64,000 nucleotides of DNA from Nocardia aurea (GCF_003123685.1 NZ_QCYJ01000084.1:620001-684000); one strand, 5' to 3'; positions 36,910 through 46,872 are shown, numbered from the stretch's first letter. Translations and numbers: made by a program. Notes: a model not told the origin generated them from the letters alone.

Positions 36910-38376
36910 TCATAGTCCGCGGACGAGGGAGTAGAGCGAGGCCACCCAGAACACCAGCGGCAGCACGGCGGCGACAAAGGCGTATTCGAGCAGTTCCACG
37001 CCGCGACGCATCGGCGGTGTCGCCGACTGGTTCGGGATGATGATGCCGAGGATCAGCGACGCGATCAGGATGATCATGGCCACCCCGAACACCCCGAGCG
37101 GCATATCCATCTCGAAACTGGCCCCCACCAGCATGAGCAGCACGATGGACGCGCCGCCCGCGATCAGGACGACGGCCTGTTCCGCGCCGGCGTAGGTGCG
37201 GCTGCGGAACATCAGCACGGCGGCGCAGACCAGCGCGAGCGAAATCCCCTGCCAATACGGATCACCCGACTCCGGATCGGTGGCCGCCAGCGCGCCGACC
37301 ACCGTGACCAGCGTGGTCGCCGATACCAGCCCGGCGAGGTACATCCTGGCCCGCTCGGATTTCACCCGCAGCGCGTCCATGGTCGGCAGCGCCCGGTGAT
37401 CGTCGGGATCGTCCTCGGTCGGATCGATCGGGGTGCCGGGGGAGGGCACGGGAGGCAGCGGGAGTTTCGCGAGCAGCATCGAGATCCGCGGCGAGAGCGA
37501 GAGTCCGGCCAGGCCGATGGCCGCGGCGACCGCGCCGATCGCCTTGACCGGTTGATCGGTGAGCAATCCGACGATGGCCGCGGGAACCGCGTACACCGAC
37601 AGGGTCGCGGTGCCGATGAACAGCGCGAGTCCGACGCCGGTGACGCGCCAGGCGAGAATCGAGGTCGCGCCGAGCAGTACCGAGCCGAGCAGCAGGTGCG
37701 CCCAGCCGTAATCGTCGGGGACGTAGAGCATTCCGGCCGAGAAGGCCGCGGGTAGCGCGCAGCCGCCGAGGACGAGGGCGGTCCTGGTGTCGCCGTACAT
37801 GCGGCTGAGCACCATGCCCGCGACGACGAGCAGGATTCCGACGCCGAGCGCGATCGAACCGCTCACCCACACCGGCAGTTCGTCCGGCGACATCAGCAAT
37901 CCGAGGCAGCCGATGACCATCGTGATCGCGGCGAGCACCGAGCCGGTCAGGCGCGCGGTTTTCGGTGTCCAGCTTCGGTAGTGGTCCGCGTCGGCGATCG
38001 CGACGTTGTACATGATGTCGTCGAACAGCGGTGTCGGCGCGATATGCGAGGCGCTTTCCAACATCAGCAGTTCGCCGTCGCGTACGCCGAGTTCCCCGAG
38101 ACTCAGCGAATTGGACAGCGGCGGTTGACCGATTCTGGCCAGTACCCACTCGGCGGGCTCGTACCGTTCGCCCTCGTTGTCGAAATCGTTGGTCCGGCTG
38201 TGCTGAGCGACCATGTCGACGACGCTCGGGATGACCAACGCGACCGGCACGTCGACCGGGATGGCCATGTCCACCTGGGTGTGTTTGGCCAGGATGGTGA
38301 CCCGCGCCAGATCCGGCGCGCGGACGATCCCGCGGGAGGAGTCTTCGTCGATGTGGTCAAGGCGCGCGTGCGTCAA
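36910..38376 (-). CDS. eccD: ESX-4 type membrane channel component EccD
   Basis: The 488-residue product starts at TTG 38376 behind GGGGGAAG. The ubiquitin-like cytosolic domain covers about residues 20-115 (ARVTILAKHTQVDMAIPVDVP, EWVLARIGQPPL). About eleven membrane helices follow, split by a Pro/Asp-rich loop (PSPGTPIDPTEDDPDDH). It is divergent from eccC, with a 175-base shared region. Confidence 0.9.
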   Translation of the reverse strand: MTHARLDHIDEDSSRGIVRAPDLARVTILAKHTQVDMAIPVDVPVALVIPSVVDMVAQHSRTNDFDNEGERYEPAEWVLARIGQPPLSNSLSLGELGVRDGELLMLESASHIAPTPLFDDIMYNVAIADADHYRSWTPKTARLTGSVLAAITMVIGCLGLLMSPDELPVWVSGSIALGVGILLVVAGMVLSRMYGDTRTALVLGGCALPAAFSAGMLYVPDDYGWAHLLLGSVLLGATSILAWRVTGVGLALFIGTATLSVYAVPAAIVGLLTDQPVKAIGAVAAAIGLAGLSLSPRISMLLAKLPLPPVPSPGTPIDPTEDDPDDHRALPTMDALRVKSERARMYLAGLVSATTLVTVVGALAATDPESGDPYWQGISLALVCAAVLMFRSRTYAGAEQAVVLIAGGASIVLLMLVGASFEMDMPLGVFGVAMIILIASLILGIIIPNQSATPPMRRGVELLEYAFVAAVLPLVFWVASLYSLVRGL

Positions 38377-38551
38377 ACTTCCCCCAACTTCGTGTTCTAC
38401 CTCGTACTTCCGCTGACGCGCGCCCGAGGCGGCGAGGTTGCGAACCCCGGCGTCCTGACAGCAGAATGCAGGACGAACTGTACGACATGTCGGCAGCGGC
38501 CTCTACACTGAGCCCGAAGTTGCAGCATGCAAAAGGGGGATTTCTCGACCG
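38377..38551. promoter_or_regulatory. Divergent eccD/eccC promoter region of the ESX-4 locus
   Basis: The 175 bases contain TACACT at 38504-38509, a plausible eccC -10, and CGAACTGTAC at 38474-38483, identical to the element before eccB at 33041. An AGGGGGAT-like site precedes the eccC ATG. The shared decamer may mark a common regulator of the two divergent ESX-4 promoters. Confidence 0.4.
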
Positions 38552-41500
38552 ATGAGTACTGTCCGGTTCCAGCGCCGTGCCCGTCGGGAGATGCCCCGTA
38601 CCCCGGGTGGTGAGGTCACATTACAGCCGCCGCCCGAAATTCCCCGGGTGACACCCGGCAATCTGCTGTCGAAGATGATGCCGGTCGTCATGGTGATCGG
38701 CATGGTCGGCATGATGGCCCTGCTCTTCACCCAGGGCGGCGGCATCGCGTCGAACCCCATGAGCATGATGTTCCCGCTCATGATGATGTTCTCGATGGTC
38801 GGAATGTTCGCGGGCCAGAGCGGGGGCAAGGGCGCGAAGGCGGCGGAGGCGAACGAGGACCGCAAGGACTACCTGCGCTACCTGGACCAGGTCCGCAAGG
38901 ATGTCGACGAAACCGCCTCCCAGCAGCGCGCTTCGGTGGAATGGAGTCATCCGGAACCGGCGCTGATCTGGATGCTGGCCGGTACCAGCCGGATGTGGGA
39001 GCGGCGCGCGGGGGACAAGGATTTCTGCCACGCCCGCATCGGCATCGGCGGTCAGCGTCTGGCGACCAGGCTCGTCGCCCCCGAGACCGGGCCGGTCGAG
39101 GAATTGGAGCCGATCGCCGCGGTGTCGTTGCGCCGGTTCGTGCGCGCCCATTCCACCGTGCCGGATCTGCCGACGGCCATCGCGGTCAAAGGTTTCGCGA
39201 CCATCGCCCTCGACGGTGACCGGGTCGAGGCCCGCGATATGACACGCGCGATGTTGTTGCAGCTGTGCATGTTCCAAGCGCCCGACCAGGTTCTGGTCGC
39301 CGTGGTGGCGGGGCCGGACACCGCGCGGGAATGGGAATGGACCAAATGGCTTCCGCACACCCAGCATCCGGACGCGCAGGACGGGATCGGCTCCCAGCGC
39401 ATGTTCTTCGGCTCGATCCGCGAGGCGATGGCGAGCCTGCATTCGTTGCTCGCCAATCGCGTCCGCTACTCCCGTAATCAGCCCGCGAACGCCAATCTCG
39501 TCCATATCGTCATCGTGGTCGACGGCGGCCTGCTCGAGGCCGAAGACGATCAACTGCGCGAATCCGGCTTCGAGGGCGTCACCATCATCGACCTCTGCGG
39601 TTACGCGCCGCGCCTGGCGGTGTCGCGCGGTATCAAGATGGTCATCGAGAACGGCGAGTGCATCGGTCGCGGCGCCACCGGCAATCAGGAGCGTTTCGCG
39701 CTCATCGACCGGATCAGCAGCCAGCAGGCCCAGCAGGTGGCGCGCAGGCTCGCACCGTATCGCGCGGCCACCCAGCGCAGCAGCGACGTCGAAGCCGACG
39801 ACAGCGAGGTGATCTCGACCTGGTCGCAGCTGATGAGCCTCGGCGATATCGGCACCTTCAATCCCGAGCACGCCTGGCGGCCCCGCTACGGCCGGGAGCG
39901 GCTGCGGGTGGCGTTCGGCGTCGGCGCGGACGGACTGCCCGTCGAACTCGATATCAAGGAAGCCGCCGAGAGTGGTATGGGTCCGCACGGTCTGTGCATC
40001 GGCGCGACCGGTTCCGGTAAATCGGAATTCCTGCGCACCCTGGTGCTGAGCCTGCTCGCCACGCACTCACCGGATCAGCTCAACCTCGTCCTCGTCGACT
40101 TCAAGGGCGGCGCGACCTTCCTCGGTCTCGACGGCGTGCCGCACGTGGCCGCCGTCATCACCAACCTCGAGGAGGAAGCCGATCTCGTCGACCGTATGCG
40201 CGACGCGCTGGCCGGTGAGATGAACCGCCGCCAGGAAGTGCTGCGCCAGGCGGGCAATTTCGCCAACGTGTCCGAATACGAGAAGGCCCGTGCCGCGGGC
40301 GCGGATCTGGATCCGCTGCCCGCGCTGTTCGTCGTACTCGACGAATTCTCCGAACTGCTCACCCAGCACCCGGATTTCGCGGAGTTGTTCGTCATGATCG
40401 GCCGCCTCGGCCGGTCGCTGCACGTCCACCTGCTGCTCGCGTCCCAGCGGCTCGAAGAAGGCAAGCTGAAGGGTCTGGAGAGCCACCTCTCCTACCGCAT
40501 CGGTCTGAAGACGTTCTCCGCCAACGAATCACGCCAGGTGCTCGGGGTACCCGACGCCTACAACCTGCCCGGTATCCCCGGCGGCGGTTACCTCAAGTCG
40601 GATTCCGGTGAGATCCAGCGCTTCCAGGCGTCCTACGTCTCCGGCCCCTATGTCGGCGGCGGGTCGCAGCGCGAGGTCACCAGCGCGGGTATCGCGGGGG
40701 GCGAAATCGACGTCAGGGCCAGGCCCTTCACCGCCCACCACGTCGATTTCCGCGCTGTCGACCGGATTCCGCTGCCGCAGGAACCCACCCACGAACCCGA
40801 CGATCAGCATGACGACGGCGACCAGATGTCCAACCTGAACATGCTGGTCTCCCGCATCCGAGGGCACGGCCGTCCCGCGCACGAGATCTGGCTGCCGCCG
40901 CTCGACGAGGCGCCGACCCTGGATCAGCTCATCCCGCGTTCGGTCCTCACCGGCGAATACGCCTCGCCCGCGACCCTGCGCGCGCCCATCGGCCTGGTCG
41001 ACCGTCCCTACGACCAGCGGCGCGACCCGCTCGTGGTCGACCTTTCCGGCTCACGCGGCAATATCGCGGTGGTCGGCGGTCCGCAGTCGGGCAAGTCGAC
41101 CGCGCTGCGCACCCTGATCATGGCGATGGCCATGACCCACACCGCCGAACAGGTGCAGTTCTACTGCCTGGATTTCGGTGGCGGCACGCTCGGCAGTCTC
41201 GAGGGACTGCCGCATGTCGGCTCGGTCGCCAGTCGCCTGGACGAGGACAAGGTCCGCCGCACGATCGCGGAGATGACCACCATCGTGCGTCAGCGCGAGG
41301 GACGTTTCCGTGCGCTCGGCATCGAATCGATGGCCGAGTTCCGGCGGCTGCGATCCATGGACCCGTCGAGCAGTCCGGCGGCGGCGGGCACACACGACGA
41401 TCCGTTCGGCGACGTGTTCCTCGTGGTCGACGGATTCAGCTCGATCCGACAGGATTTCGAGCCGCTCGAACAGCCGATCATGAACCTCGCGGTGCAGGGT

Positions 41501-42592
41501 CTTTCCTACGGCGTGCACGTGGTGATCGCGCTGAACCGCTGGGCCGAGGCACGTCCCGCCCTGAAGGATCAGATCGCCACCCGCATCGAGTTGCGACTCG
41601 GTGACCCGATGGATTCCGACCTGGGCCGCAAATTCGCGGCACTGGTTCCGCAGGGCCGCCCCGGCCGCGGTATGACACCGGACTGCCTGCACATGCTCAC
41701 CGGCCTGCCGCGCATCGACGGCAGCTCCGACCCGACGAATCTGGGTCAGGCCGTCGCCGACGCGGTGTCGACCATCGCCCGGCTCACCCCGGGCCGCGCC
41801 GCGCCCGCCGCCCGCATGCTGCCCGAGGTGCTGCCCCGCGAACAATTGCTCCAGCACGTGGGCAACTGGCCTTCGCAGGTCGATCCGAACGTCAAGACCA
41901 TGCGGATTCCACTCGGTATCAACGAGTCCGAACTGGCCCCGGTCTTCATCGACTTCAACGAGAGTCCGCATTTCATCATCATCGGCGATACCGAATCCGG
42001 TAAGACCACCCTGCTGCGTTCGATCATCGACGGTATCGCGGCGTCGAACACCCCGAACCAGGCCAGGATCATCCTCGGCGACTACCGGCGTTCCATGCTC
42101 GGCCTCGTCCCCGACGGCTACCTCGCCGGATACGGTTCGACCGCGCCGCAGTTCACCCAGAACATGGCCGATCTGGCCGCCTACGTCAGCCAGCGCACCC
42201 CCGGTGCGGACGTCACCCCGCAACAACTGCGCGACCGATCCTGGTGGAGCGGTCCGGAGCTCTACGTGATCATCGACGACTACGATCTGGTCGCCACCTC
42301 GATGGGCAATCCGACATCGGTTCTGGTGGAACATCTTCCGCACGCCCGCGACCTCGGCTTCCACCTGATCATCGCGCGGCGTTCGGGTGGTTCGGCCAGG
42401 GCCATGTACGAAGCCACGATGGCGCGCATGAAGGATCTCGGTTCCGCGGGCCTGATCATGAGCTGCAACAAGGACGAGGGCGTGCTGATGGGCACCGTGC
42501 GCCCGAGCCCGCTGCCGCCGGGCCGCGGTCACTTCATCACCCGTAACGCGCAGGAACTGATCCAGCTCGCCTGGATGCCGGCGGCGGAGTGA
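38552..42592 (+). CDS. eccC: ESX-4 type motor ATPase EccC, single fused chain
   Basis: The product is 1346 residues. Two Met-rich N-terminal membrane helices (about residues 38-90) precede three FtsK-like ATPase domains with Walker A at 484-491 (GATGSGKS), 842-849 (GGPQSGKS) and 1145-1152 (GDTESGKT). All three keep the first Gly, unlike the third domain of the first-locus EccC. Walker B of domain 1 ends VLDEFSEL. The second and third read VVDGF and IIDDY. Architecture and length closely match the first-locus copy. The stop overlaps the next gene (GTGATG). Confidence 0.93.
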   Translation: MSTVRFQRRARREMPRTPGGEVTLQPPPEIPRVTPGNLLSKMMPVVMVIGMVGMMALLFTQGGGIASNPMSMMFPLMMMFSMVGMFAGQSGGKGAKAAEANEDRKDYLRYLDQVRKDVDETASQQRASVEWSHPEPALIWMLAGTSRMWERRAGDKDFCHARIGIGGQRLATRLVAPETGPVEELEPIAAVSLRRFVRAHSTVPDLPTAIAVKGFATIALDGDRVEARDMTRAMLLQLCMFQAPDQVLVAVVAGPDTAREWEWTKWLPHTQHPDAQDGIGSQRMFFGSIREAMASLHSLLANRVRYSRNQPANANLVHIVIVVDGGLLEAEDDQLRESGFEGVTIIDLCGYAPRLAVSRGIKMVIENGECIGRGATGNQERFALIDRISSQQAQQVARRLAPYRAATQRSSDVEADDSEVISTWSQLMSLGDIGTFNPEHAWRPRYGRERLRVAFGVGADGLPVELDIKEAAESGMGPHGLCIGATGSGKSEFLRTLVLSLLATHSPDQLNLVLVDFKGGATFLGLDGVPHVAAVITNLEEEADLVDRMRDALAGEMNRRQEVLRQAGNFANVSEYEKARAAGADLDPLPALFVVLDEFSELLTQHPDFAELFVMIGRLGRSLHVHLLLASQRLEEGKLKGLESHLSYRIGLKTFSANESRQVLGVPDAYNLPGIPGGGYLKSDSGEIQRFQASYVSGPYVGGGSQREVTSAGIAGGEIDVRARPFTAHHVDFRAVDRIPLPQEPTHEPDDQHDDGDQMSNLNMLVSRIRGHGRPAHEIWLPPLDEAPTLDQLIPRSVLTGEYASPATLRAPIGLVDRPYDQRRDPLVVDLSGSRGNIAVVGGPQSGKSTALRTLIMAMAMTHTAEQVQFYCLDFGGGTLGSLEGLPHVGSVASRLDEDKVRRTIAEMTTIVRQREGRFRALGIESMAEFRRLRSMDPSSSPAAAGTHDDPFGDVFLVVDGFSSIRQDFEPLEQPIMNLAVQGLSYGVHVVIALNRWAEARPALKDQIATRIELRLGDPMDSDLGRKFAALVPQGRPGRGMTPDCLHMLTGLPRIDGSSDPTNLGQAVADAVSTIARLTPGRAAPAARMLPEVLPREQLLQHVGNWPSQVDPNVKTMRIPLGINESELAPVFIDFNESPHFIIIGDTESGKTTLLRSIIDGIAASNTPNQARIILGDYRRSMLGLVPDGYLAGYGSTAPQFTQNMADLAAYVSQRTPGADVTPQQLRDRSWWSGPELYVIIDDYDLVATSMGNPTSVLVEHLPHARDLGFHLIIARRSGGSARAMYEATMARMKDLGSAGLIMSCNKDEGVLMGTVRPSPLPPGRGHFITRNAQELIQLAWMPAAE

Positions 42593-44034
42593 TGTCGACC
42601 GTCGAGTTGGTCATGACCGACACCAGGGTCTGGGCCGTCGGCCCGGCCACCCACTGGGAGGTGCCGCCGTCGGTGGTGCTGGGCAGCAACGGAAATCTGG
42701 TGGTGGGGGAGTCGCTGACCCCTCCGACCCAGGTCAGTTCCGCGGTCCAGTTCGTCCCCGCGGAGCGGATCGCGCTCCTGCCCCGCGTGCCCACCGTCGT
42801 CGAATCCATGGCCGCGCTGGTCGACGCGGTCTTCGAGAATCTCGGCGTCGCCTCGCCCGCGGAACGTGTCATCGTGGTCTGCCCGACCGAATGGGGCGGG
42901 CGCAGGCGTTCGGTGGTCGACGCCGCCGTCCGCCGCTTCACCACCGACGTGGCCTTCGAAGAAATGGCCATCCGTTCGGTGACCACCGACCTCTCGGCCG
43001 CACGCGCCGCACGCAGCGTGGTCCTGGAATTCGGCGCGATCACCACCACCGCGTCCACGGTGACACCCGGCCTACACGGTCCCCAACTCGAATCCTGCGA
43101 ATTCGAACCGGATCTCGCGGTCACCGACCTCGGTGCCGACCCGCGCGCCGCCCGGACCCTGTCCTCACTGCTCGGCACGCTCCTCGATGGCCGACCGGTC
43201 GATATCGTTCGAGTAGTAGGCGTTTCGACTCCCGCGCAACTCGAAACGATCCGGTCCTCGGTGCTGGAGGTATGCGGATCCGATGCCGAGGTACGCCCGG
43301 TGACCGGCGCCGATCTGGTTCGCTCCGCACAGCCGCAACCCCGATACCGCCCAGCCCCCGCGTTTCCCGCGAACGAATGGCTGCAACCCCTGCGCGAACG
43401 CGCGGCCGCGCAACAGGACCCGAAACAGCGCCGGACGATGTACATCCTCGGCGCTGTCGCGACCGTCGTCGTGATCGCCGCCGCGGCGGTCGGCGCGGTC
43501 GTGGCACTCGGTGGTTCCGACGACGATGCGGCGGCAGCACCCCCGCCCAGCAGTACCGTGACGGCCCCCGCCCCGTCCACGACGACGAGAATCGCCGCCC
43601 CCACCGCCACGCCCGCGCCAGCACAGGAAGTGTTCGGCCGCATCCGTTTTCAGATCCCCGACGACTGGAAGGCCACCCCCGCCACGGGCGGCTCCCGTAT
43701 CGACCTCGCACCGATCGACGGCACCAGACTGCGAATCACCGTCATCCAGGGCTCCGTCGCCCCGAACGCCGGATACGAACAGATCGCCGCCGATCTGGCA
43801 GACCAGATGAAACAGAAGCCGACGATCAGCGACCTGCGCCGCGACGTCGTCTTCGGCGGCCGTTCGATGCTGGCCTACACCGAGAAGCCCGAGGGCGGCT
43901 CGACCGTGCGCTGGCACATCTTGGTGGAACACGGGACCCAGGTGAGCATCGGGTGCCAGTACGTCGGGAACGGATGGGAAGCGCTGGCTACGACCTGCGA
44001 AGAGTTCGCGGCCTCGGTCGATGTGATGCCGTAG
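42592..44034 (+). CDS. ESX-4-associated Hsp70-like membrane protein (Rv3446c family)
   Basis: The 480-residue product starts at ATG 42592, inside the TGATG overlap with the eccC stop. GTG 42589 is possible. The N-terminal ~250 residues resemble an actin/Hsp70-like fold without clear ATPase motifs (VIVVCPTEWGGRRRSVVDAAVRR). One membrane helix follows (about 283-306), then an extracytoplasmic C-terminal domain (EVFGRIRFQIPDDWKATP...YVGNGWEALATTCEEF) typical of the Rv3446c-type type VII secretion-associated family. The same gene follows eccC4 in M. tuberculosis, which supports ESX-4 assignment. Confidence 0.8.
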   Translation: MSTVELVMTDTRVWAVGPATHWEVPPSVVLGSNGNLVVGESLTPPTQVSSAVQFVPAERIALLPRVPTVVESMAALVDAVFENLGVASPAERVIVVCPTEWGGRRRSVVDAAVRRFTTDVAFEEMAIRSVTTDLSAARAARSVVLEFGAITTTASTVTPGLHGPQLESCEFEPDLAVTDLGADPRAARTLSSLLGTLLDGRPVDIVRVVGVSTPAQLETIRSSVLEVCGSDAEVRPVTGADLVRSAQPQPRYRPAPAFPANEWLQPLRERAAAQQDPKQRRTMYILGAVATVVVIAAAAVGAVVALGGSDDDAAAAPPPSSTVTAPAPSTTTRIAAPTATPAPAQEVFGRIRFQIPDDWKATPATGGSRIDLAPIDGTRLRITVIQGSVAPNAGYEQIAADLADQMKQKPTISDLRRDVVFGGRSMLAYTEKPEGGSTVRWHILVEHGTQVSIGCQYVGNGWEALATTCEEFAASVDVMP

Positions 44035-44058
44035 GGTTTCTGTTTCGGTCGTGAAATA

Positions 44059-44094
44059 GTTCGTGCCCCCGGCGAAATCGCCGGGGGCACGAAC
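44059..44094. terminator. Perfect 16-bp hairpin between convergent genes
   Basis: Arms GTTCGTGCCCCCGGCG and CGCCGGGGGCACGAAC pair perfectly around AAAT. The element lies between the Rv3446c-like gene (stop 44034) and the WXG100 gene (stop 44110). It is the strongest hairpin in the window. No long U tract is present. Confidence 0.8.
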
Positions 44095-44109
44095 AGTTCC
44101 GAGTCGAAC

Positions 44110-44403
44110 TCAGAAGAGGCCCGCGAGCGCGGAGTCGGTGCTCTGCAGCTCCGAGTTACCCGAGCTCACGAGTTGGGCCGCGCCGTTGAGCGTGGTGTTC
44201 AACTGCGTGACGTGGGTCTGCCACTGACGCTGCAACTCGGCGAAGGCCTCGTTGGCGTCACCTTCCCACTGCTCGGCGACGAACTGCTCGACCTTCTTGT
44301 GAAACTGCTCCAGCTCATCGCGAATGGCCTCGCCGCGCCGGATGATGTCCCGGGCACCCTGTTCGACACCCGCGAAATTCGCGGAGATAGGCTTGCCGCT
44401 CAT
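44110..44403 (-). CDS. WXG100 protein, downstream member of the ESX-4 pair
   Basis: This 97-residue helix-turn-helix protein has the turn EQWEGDAN (W-E-G, about residues 45-47). There is no Tyr, so no YxxxD/E motif. It is the second gene of a two-gene operon, 35 bases after its partner. It sits where M. tuberculosis has esxU/esxT, but on the opposite strand. Orthology to EsxU or EsxT cannot be settled by eye. Confidence 0.85.
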   Translation of the reverse strand: MSGKPISANFAGVEQGARDIIRRGEAIRDELEQFHKKVEQFVAEQWEGDANEAFAELQRQWQTHVTQLNTTLNGAAQLVSSGNSELQSTDSALAGLF

Positions 44404-44438
44404 ATTTCAGCTCCTTGTTCGTGAATTTCTGGAAGTGG

Positions 44439-44768
44439 TTAGACCGGCGGGAGATCGAGGCTGGAGACCTGCGCCTGCACCTTCTGCGCGAAGTCGGTGT
44501 CCTGGTCCTCGTAGGACGACCCGGCCTTGATCAGCTTCTCGGAGGTCTCCATGAGCTTGTCGTTGAGCTTGTCGGCCTGGACGTAGTAGCGCTCCATGAA
44601 GGCGTTGAACGCGTCGCGCGCCATACCCTGCCAGTTGGCGCCGTTGGTGACGGCATCCTCGTCGGACTTCAACTGGCGGATCGCGAGCATCAGGTTGTTG
44701 TGCTGCTCTTGGAACTCCTTGGCCTTCTGGCCGATGAGTGCATTATCGGCCTTCAATGACCCTGCCAT
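44439..44768 (-). CDS. WXG100 protein, first member of the ESX-4 pair, with export motif
   Basis: The product is 109 residues. The turn reads GANWQGMARDAF (W-Q-G, about residue 46). The C-terminal tail has SSYEDQD, a full match to YxxxD, so this partner probably carries the export signal for the heterodimer. The start has a GAGGAGCCGCT site. It is transcribed away from the kinase gene and into the convergent hairpin. Confidence 0.87.
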   Translation of the reverse strand: MAGSLKADNALIGQKAKEFQEQHNNLMLAIRQLKSDEDAVTNGANWQGMARDAFNAFMERYYVQADKLNDKLMETSEKLIKAGSSYEDQDTDFAQKVQAQVSSLDLPPV

Positions 44769-45167
44769 AGCGGCTCCTCTTCCTGTACGTGGTCAACAAA
44801 TGCGAGTGCCCAGCTGACCTGTTCATATGGTTGGACGCGCCCCGGGTGCGATCGGTTCCATCCAGATCGGAAAAAACTGATGGCGGGTAATCACGAATCG
44901 CACCTGCGCTTCGGTGGACCGGCTGTCACCGAGGACAGGGGTCTTGATGAGATCCCCCCGGACATCTCGAATATCTCGACCGCGGGTGCTGTCGCGTCGG
45001 TCGCTGCCAGCGCTGTCCCCTCCTTCCCCCTGCTCGCTACCACCTGAACTGGCGAGTGGGCTGGCTGGCATCACCCTACCGAACGGGCAGGCCGAACGCT
45101 ACCGGCAAGTCACCGATCGCACGAAATGCTCTCGACGACAAGGGATCGAGTGACGCGCGCCGCCGAA
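44769..45167. promoter_or_regulatory. 399-base spacer between kinase and WXG100 pair
   Basis: The spacer must hold the WXG100-pair promoter on the minus strand. I see no strong -10/-35 pair. A minus-strand frame of 83 codons (44823-45074) exists, but its third codon positions are far less GC-rich than those of real genes here, so I do not call it. No inverted repeat stands out. Confidence 0.4.
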
Positions 45168-46751
45168 CTACTGCTTGGGAAGTACTTTGGTGATAACCGG
45201 AATCAACTTGTCCGCGAGCGTATTCGGGGATTGTTCGGTCCATATCTTGAATGCCTGAACCGTTGCCAGGTCGTCGACGATCACGTACTTTCCGGAACCG
45301 GCCAGAAGCGACCCGGGGAGTCCGCCGAGACCACCGTTTCCCGCCTGGCTGTCGGAACGCACGATGATGATGACGTCAGAATCTACTTTCGCCGAATAAG
45401 CATTGGCAGACAACGGTCTGGGAGATTTCTCGACGCCCACCGCTCGGTATTCGCTGCTGTAGGTGAACCCCATGTCCTGCAAGAATTCCGCTTGGTCACT
45501 CGGGTTCAGCACGACCGACAGTGTGGAACTGTCGTAGTTGAAGGCTGTCACGGTCTTGCCCGCGAACTGTGGATTCGCATTGCGAATCTGCGTGAGTCGG
45601 TCGCCGCCGCCGGAATTTCCGGAATCCCCGCCGCCGACGAGCAAAAACGTTCCGGCGGCGACCGCGACCGCGACGACCACCGTCACGATGGCGGGGACCA
45701 GTAGTTTCCGAAACCGCGAGAGTCTGGCATCGCGGGGGTTGCGTTCGGTCGCCACGGTGCTCTGGTCGGTCGGATCCCGGTCGAGGAAATGGGGTGTGAA
45801 CGTGGCCTGCGGATCGGAAGGATGGCCGACAGTCATACGCGGATGAGTGGTCGGCGATACGTAATTCGCGTGTGGATCGGTGACCGGTGCGCGGTAGCGC
45901 TGTGCTGCACCGTGGAGTGCCGCCTCTGCGTCCTGCACGAACTCACGGCAGGTGCGGTAGCGCTGGACCGGGTCTTTGGCCAGGGCTTTCTCCAGCACCA
46001 CGTCCAATGCCGCGGGCAACCCGGGACGGACGGCGCTGAGTTTGGGAGGGGGCTCGTGCAAATGACCCATCATGACCACGGCGGGCAATGTCGAGGGGTA
46101 GGGATTCTGTCCGGTGAGAAGTTTGAAGAGCGAGCATCCCAGGCTGTAGATATCAGCTGTCGGATCGAGGCGGTTGCCGACCAACTGCTCGGGTGGCGCG
46201 TATGCCACGGTCGCCATGAAATTGCCCGTGCCGGTGAGGTCTTGGCCGTCTTCGACGGATTTCGCGACGCCGAAATCTGTCAGCAGCACCCGCTCCTCGT
46301 CGTTGCCGTCGACTGTGGAGAGCAGGAAGTTCGCCGGCTTGACGTCGCGGTGCAGTAGACCTCGTCTATGGGCGTAATCGAGACCCTTTCCGACCTCGCT
46401 CACGATGCGCAGCGCACGTTGGGGTGTCATCGCCGATGGGCCTTTTCTCGCCTCCTCGGCGGCATCGGTTCCGTCGATGTACTGCATCGCGATCCACAGC
46501 TGGCCGTTCTCCTCGCCACGGTTGTAGACCGCGACGATATTCGGGTGATCCAGCCCCGCTGCGAGATTGGCCTCACGCTCGAAACGCGCGCGGAATTCAG
46601 GGTCGGTCGACAAATCGGCGCTGAGAACCTTGAGCGCGTCCCGGCGCGGCAGGATCGGGTTCTGCGCGAGGTACACCGTTCCCATACCACCGCTGCCGAG
46701 GGTGTCGAGAACGCGGTAGCCACCTACGATTGCTCCGGGCCGCAATGCCAT
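45168..46751 (-). CDS. Transmembrane Ser/Thr protein kinase (Pkn family)
   Basis: The product is 527 residues, and ATG 46751 has a GAGGAGG site. The cytosolic kinase domain is complete: glycine loop LGSGGMG (18-24), Lys41, HRD 134-136, DFG 159-161 and an APPE-type motif. A Pro/Thr-rich juxtamembrane linker leads to one membrane helix (about 350-373). A ~150-residue extracytoplasmic domain follows, beginning with a Gly/Ser linker. It is not a PASTA repeat and I do not recognise it. Local GC content is visibly lower than in flanking genes. It is the last kinase-lipoprotein gene in a minus-strand block and lies near two FHA proteins. Confidence 0.9.
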   Translation of the reverse strand: MALRPGAIVGGYRVLDTLGSGGMGTVYLAQNPILPRRDALKVLSADLSTDPEFRARFEREANLAAGLDHPNIVAVYNRGEENGQLWIAMQYIDGTDAAEEARKGPSAMTPQRALRIVSEVGKGLDYAHRRGLLHRDVKPANFLLSTVDGNDEERVLLTDFGVAKSVEDGQDLTGTGNFMATVAYAPPEQLVGNRLDPTADIYSLGCSLFKLLTGQNPYPSTLPAVVMMGHLHEPPPKLSAVRPGLPAALDVVLEKALAKDPVQRYRTCREFVQDAEAALHGAAQRYRAPVTDPHANYVSPTTHPRMTVGHPSDPQATFTPHFLDRDPTDQSTVATERNPRDARLSRFRKLLVPAIVTVVVAVAVAAGTFLLVGGGDSGNSGGGDRLTQIRNANPQFAGKTVTAFNYDSSTLSVVLNPSDQAEFLQDMGFTYSSEYRAVGVEKSPRPLSANAYSAKVDSDVIIIVRSDSQAGNGGLGGLPGSLLAGSGKYVIVDDLATVQAFKIWTEQSPNTLADKLIPVITKVLPKQ

Positions 46752-46872
46752 TCGATCCTCCTCGATGATATGGGCTGCCCGATCGTACGAGTTGGGCCGG
46801 GGGTCGCGCACATCGTGGCGCAGCTCCCGGAATCCGAGTTCCCGCGTTCGCACGGTGTGACGACATTCGACG

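Noticed and set aside
44823..45074. 83-codon minus-strand frame between kinase and WXG100 genes
   Set aside because: About 60 percent of its third codon positions are G or C, clearly less than in genes here. It also has no proper ribosome site and no recognisable family.
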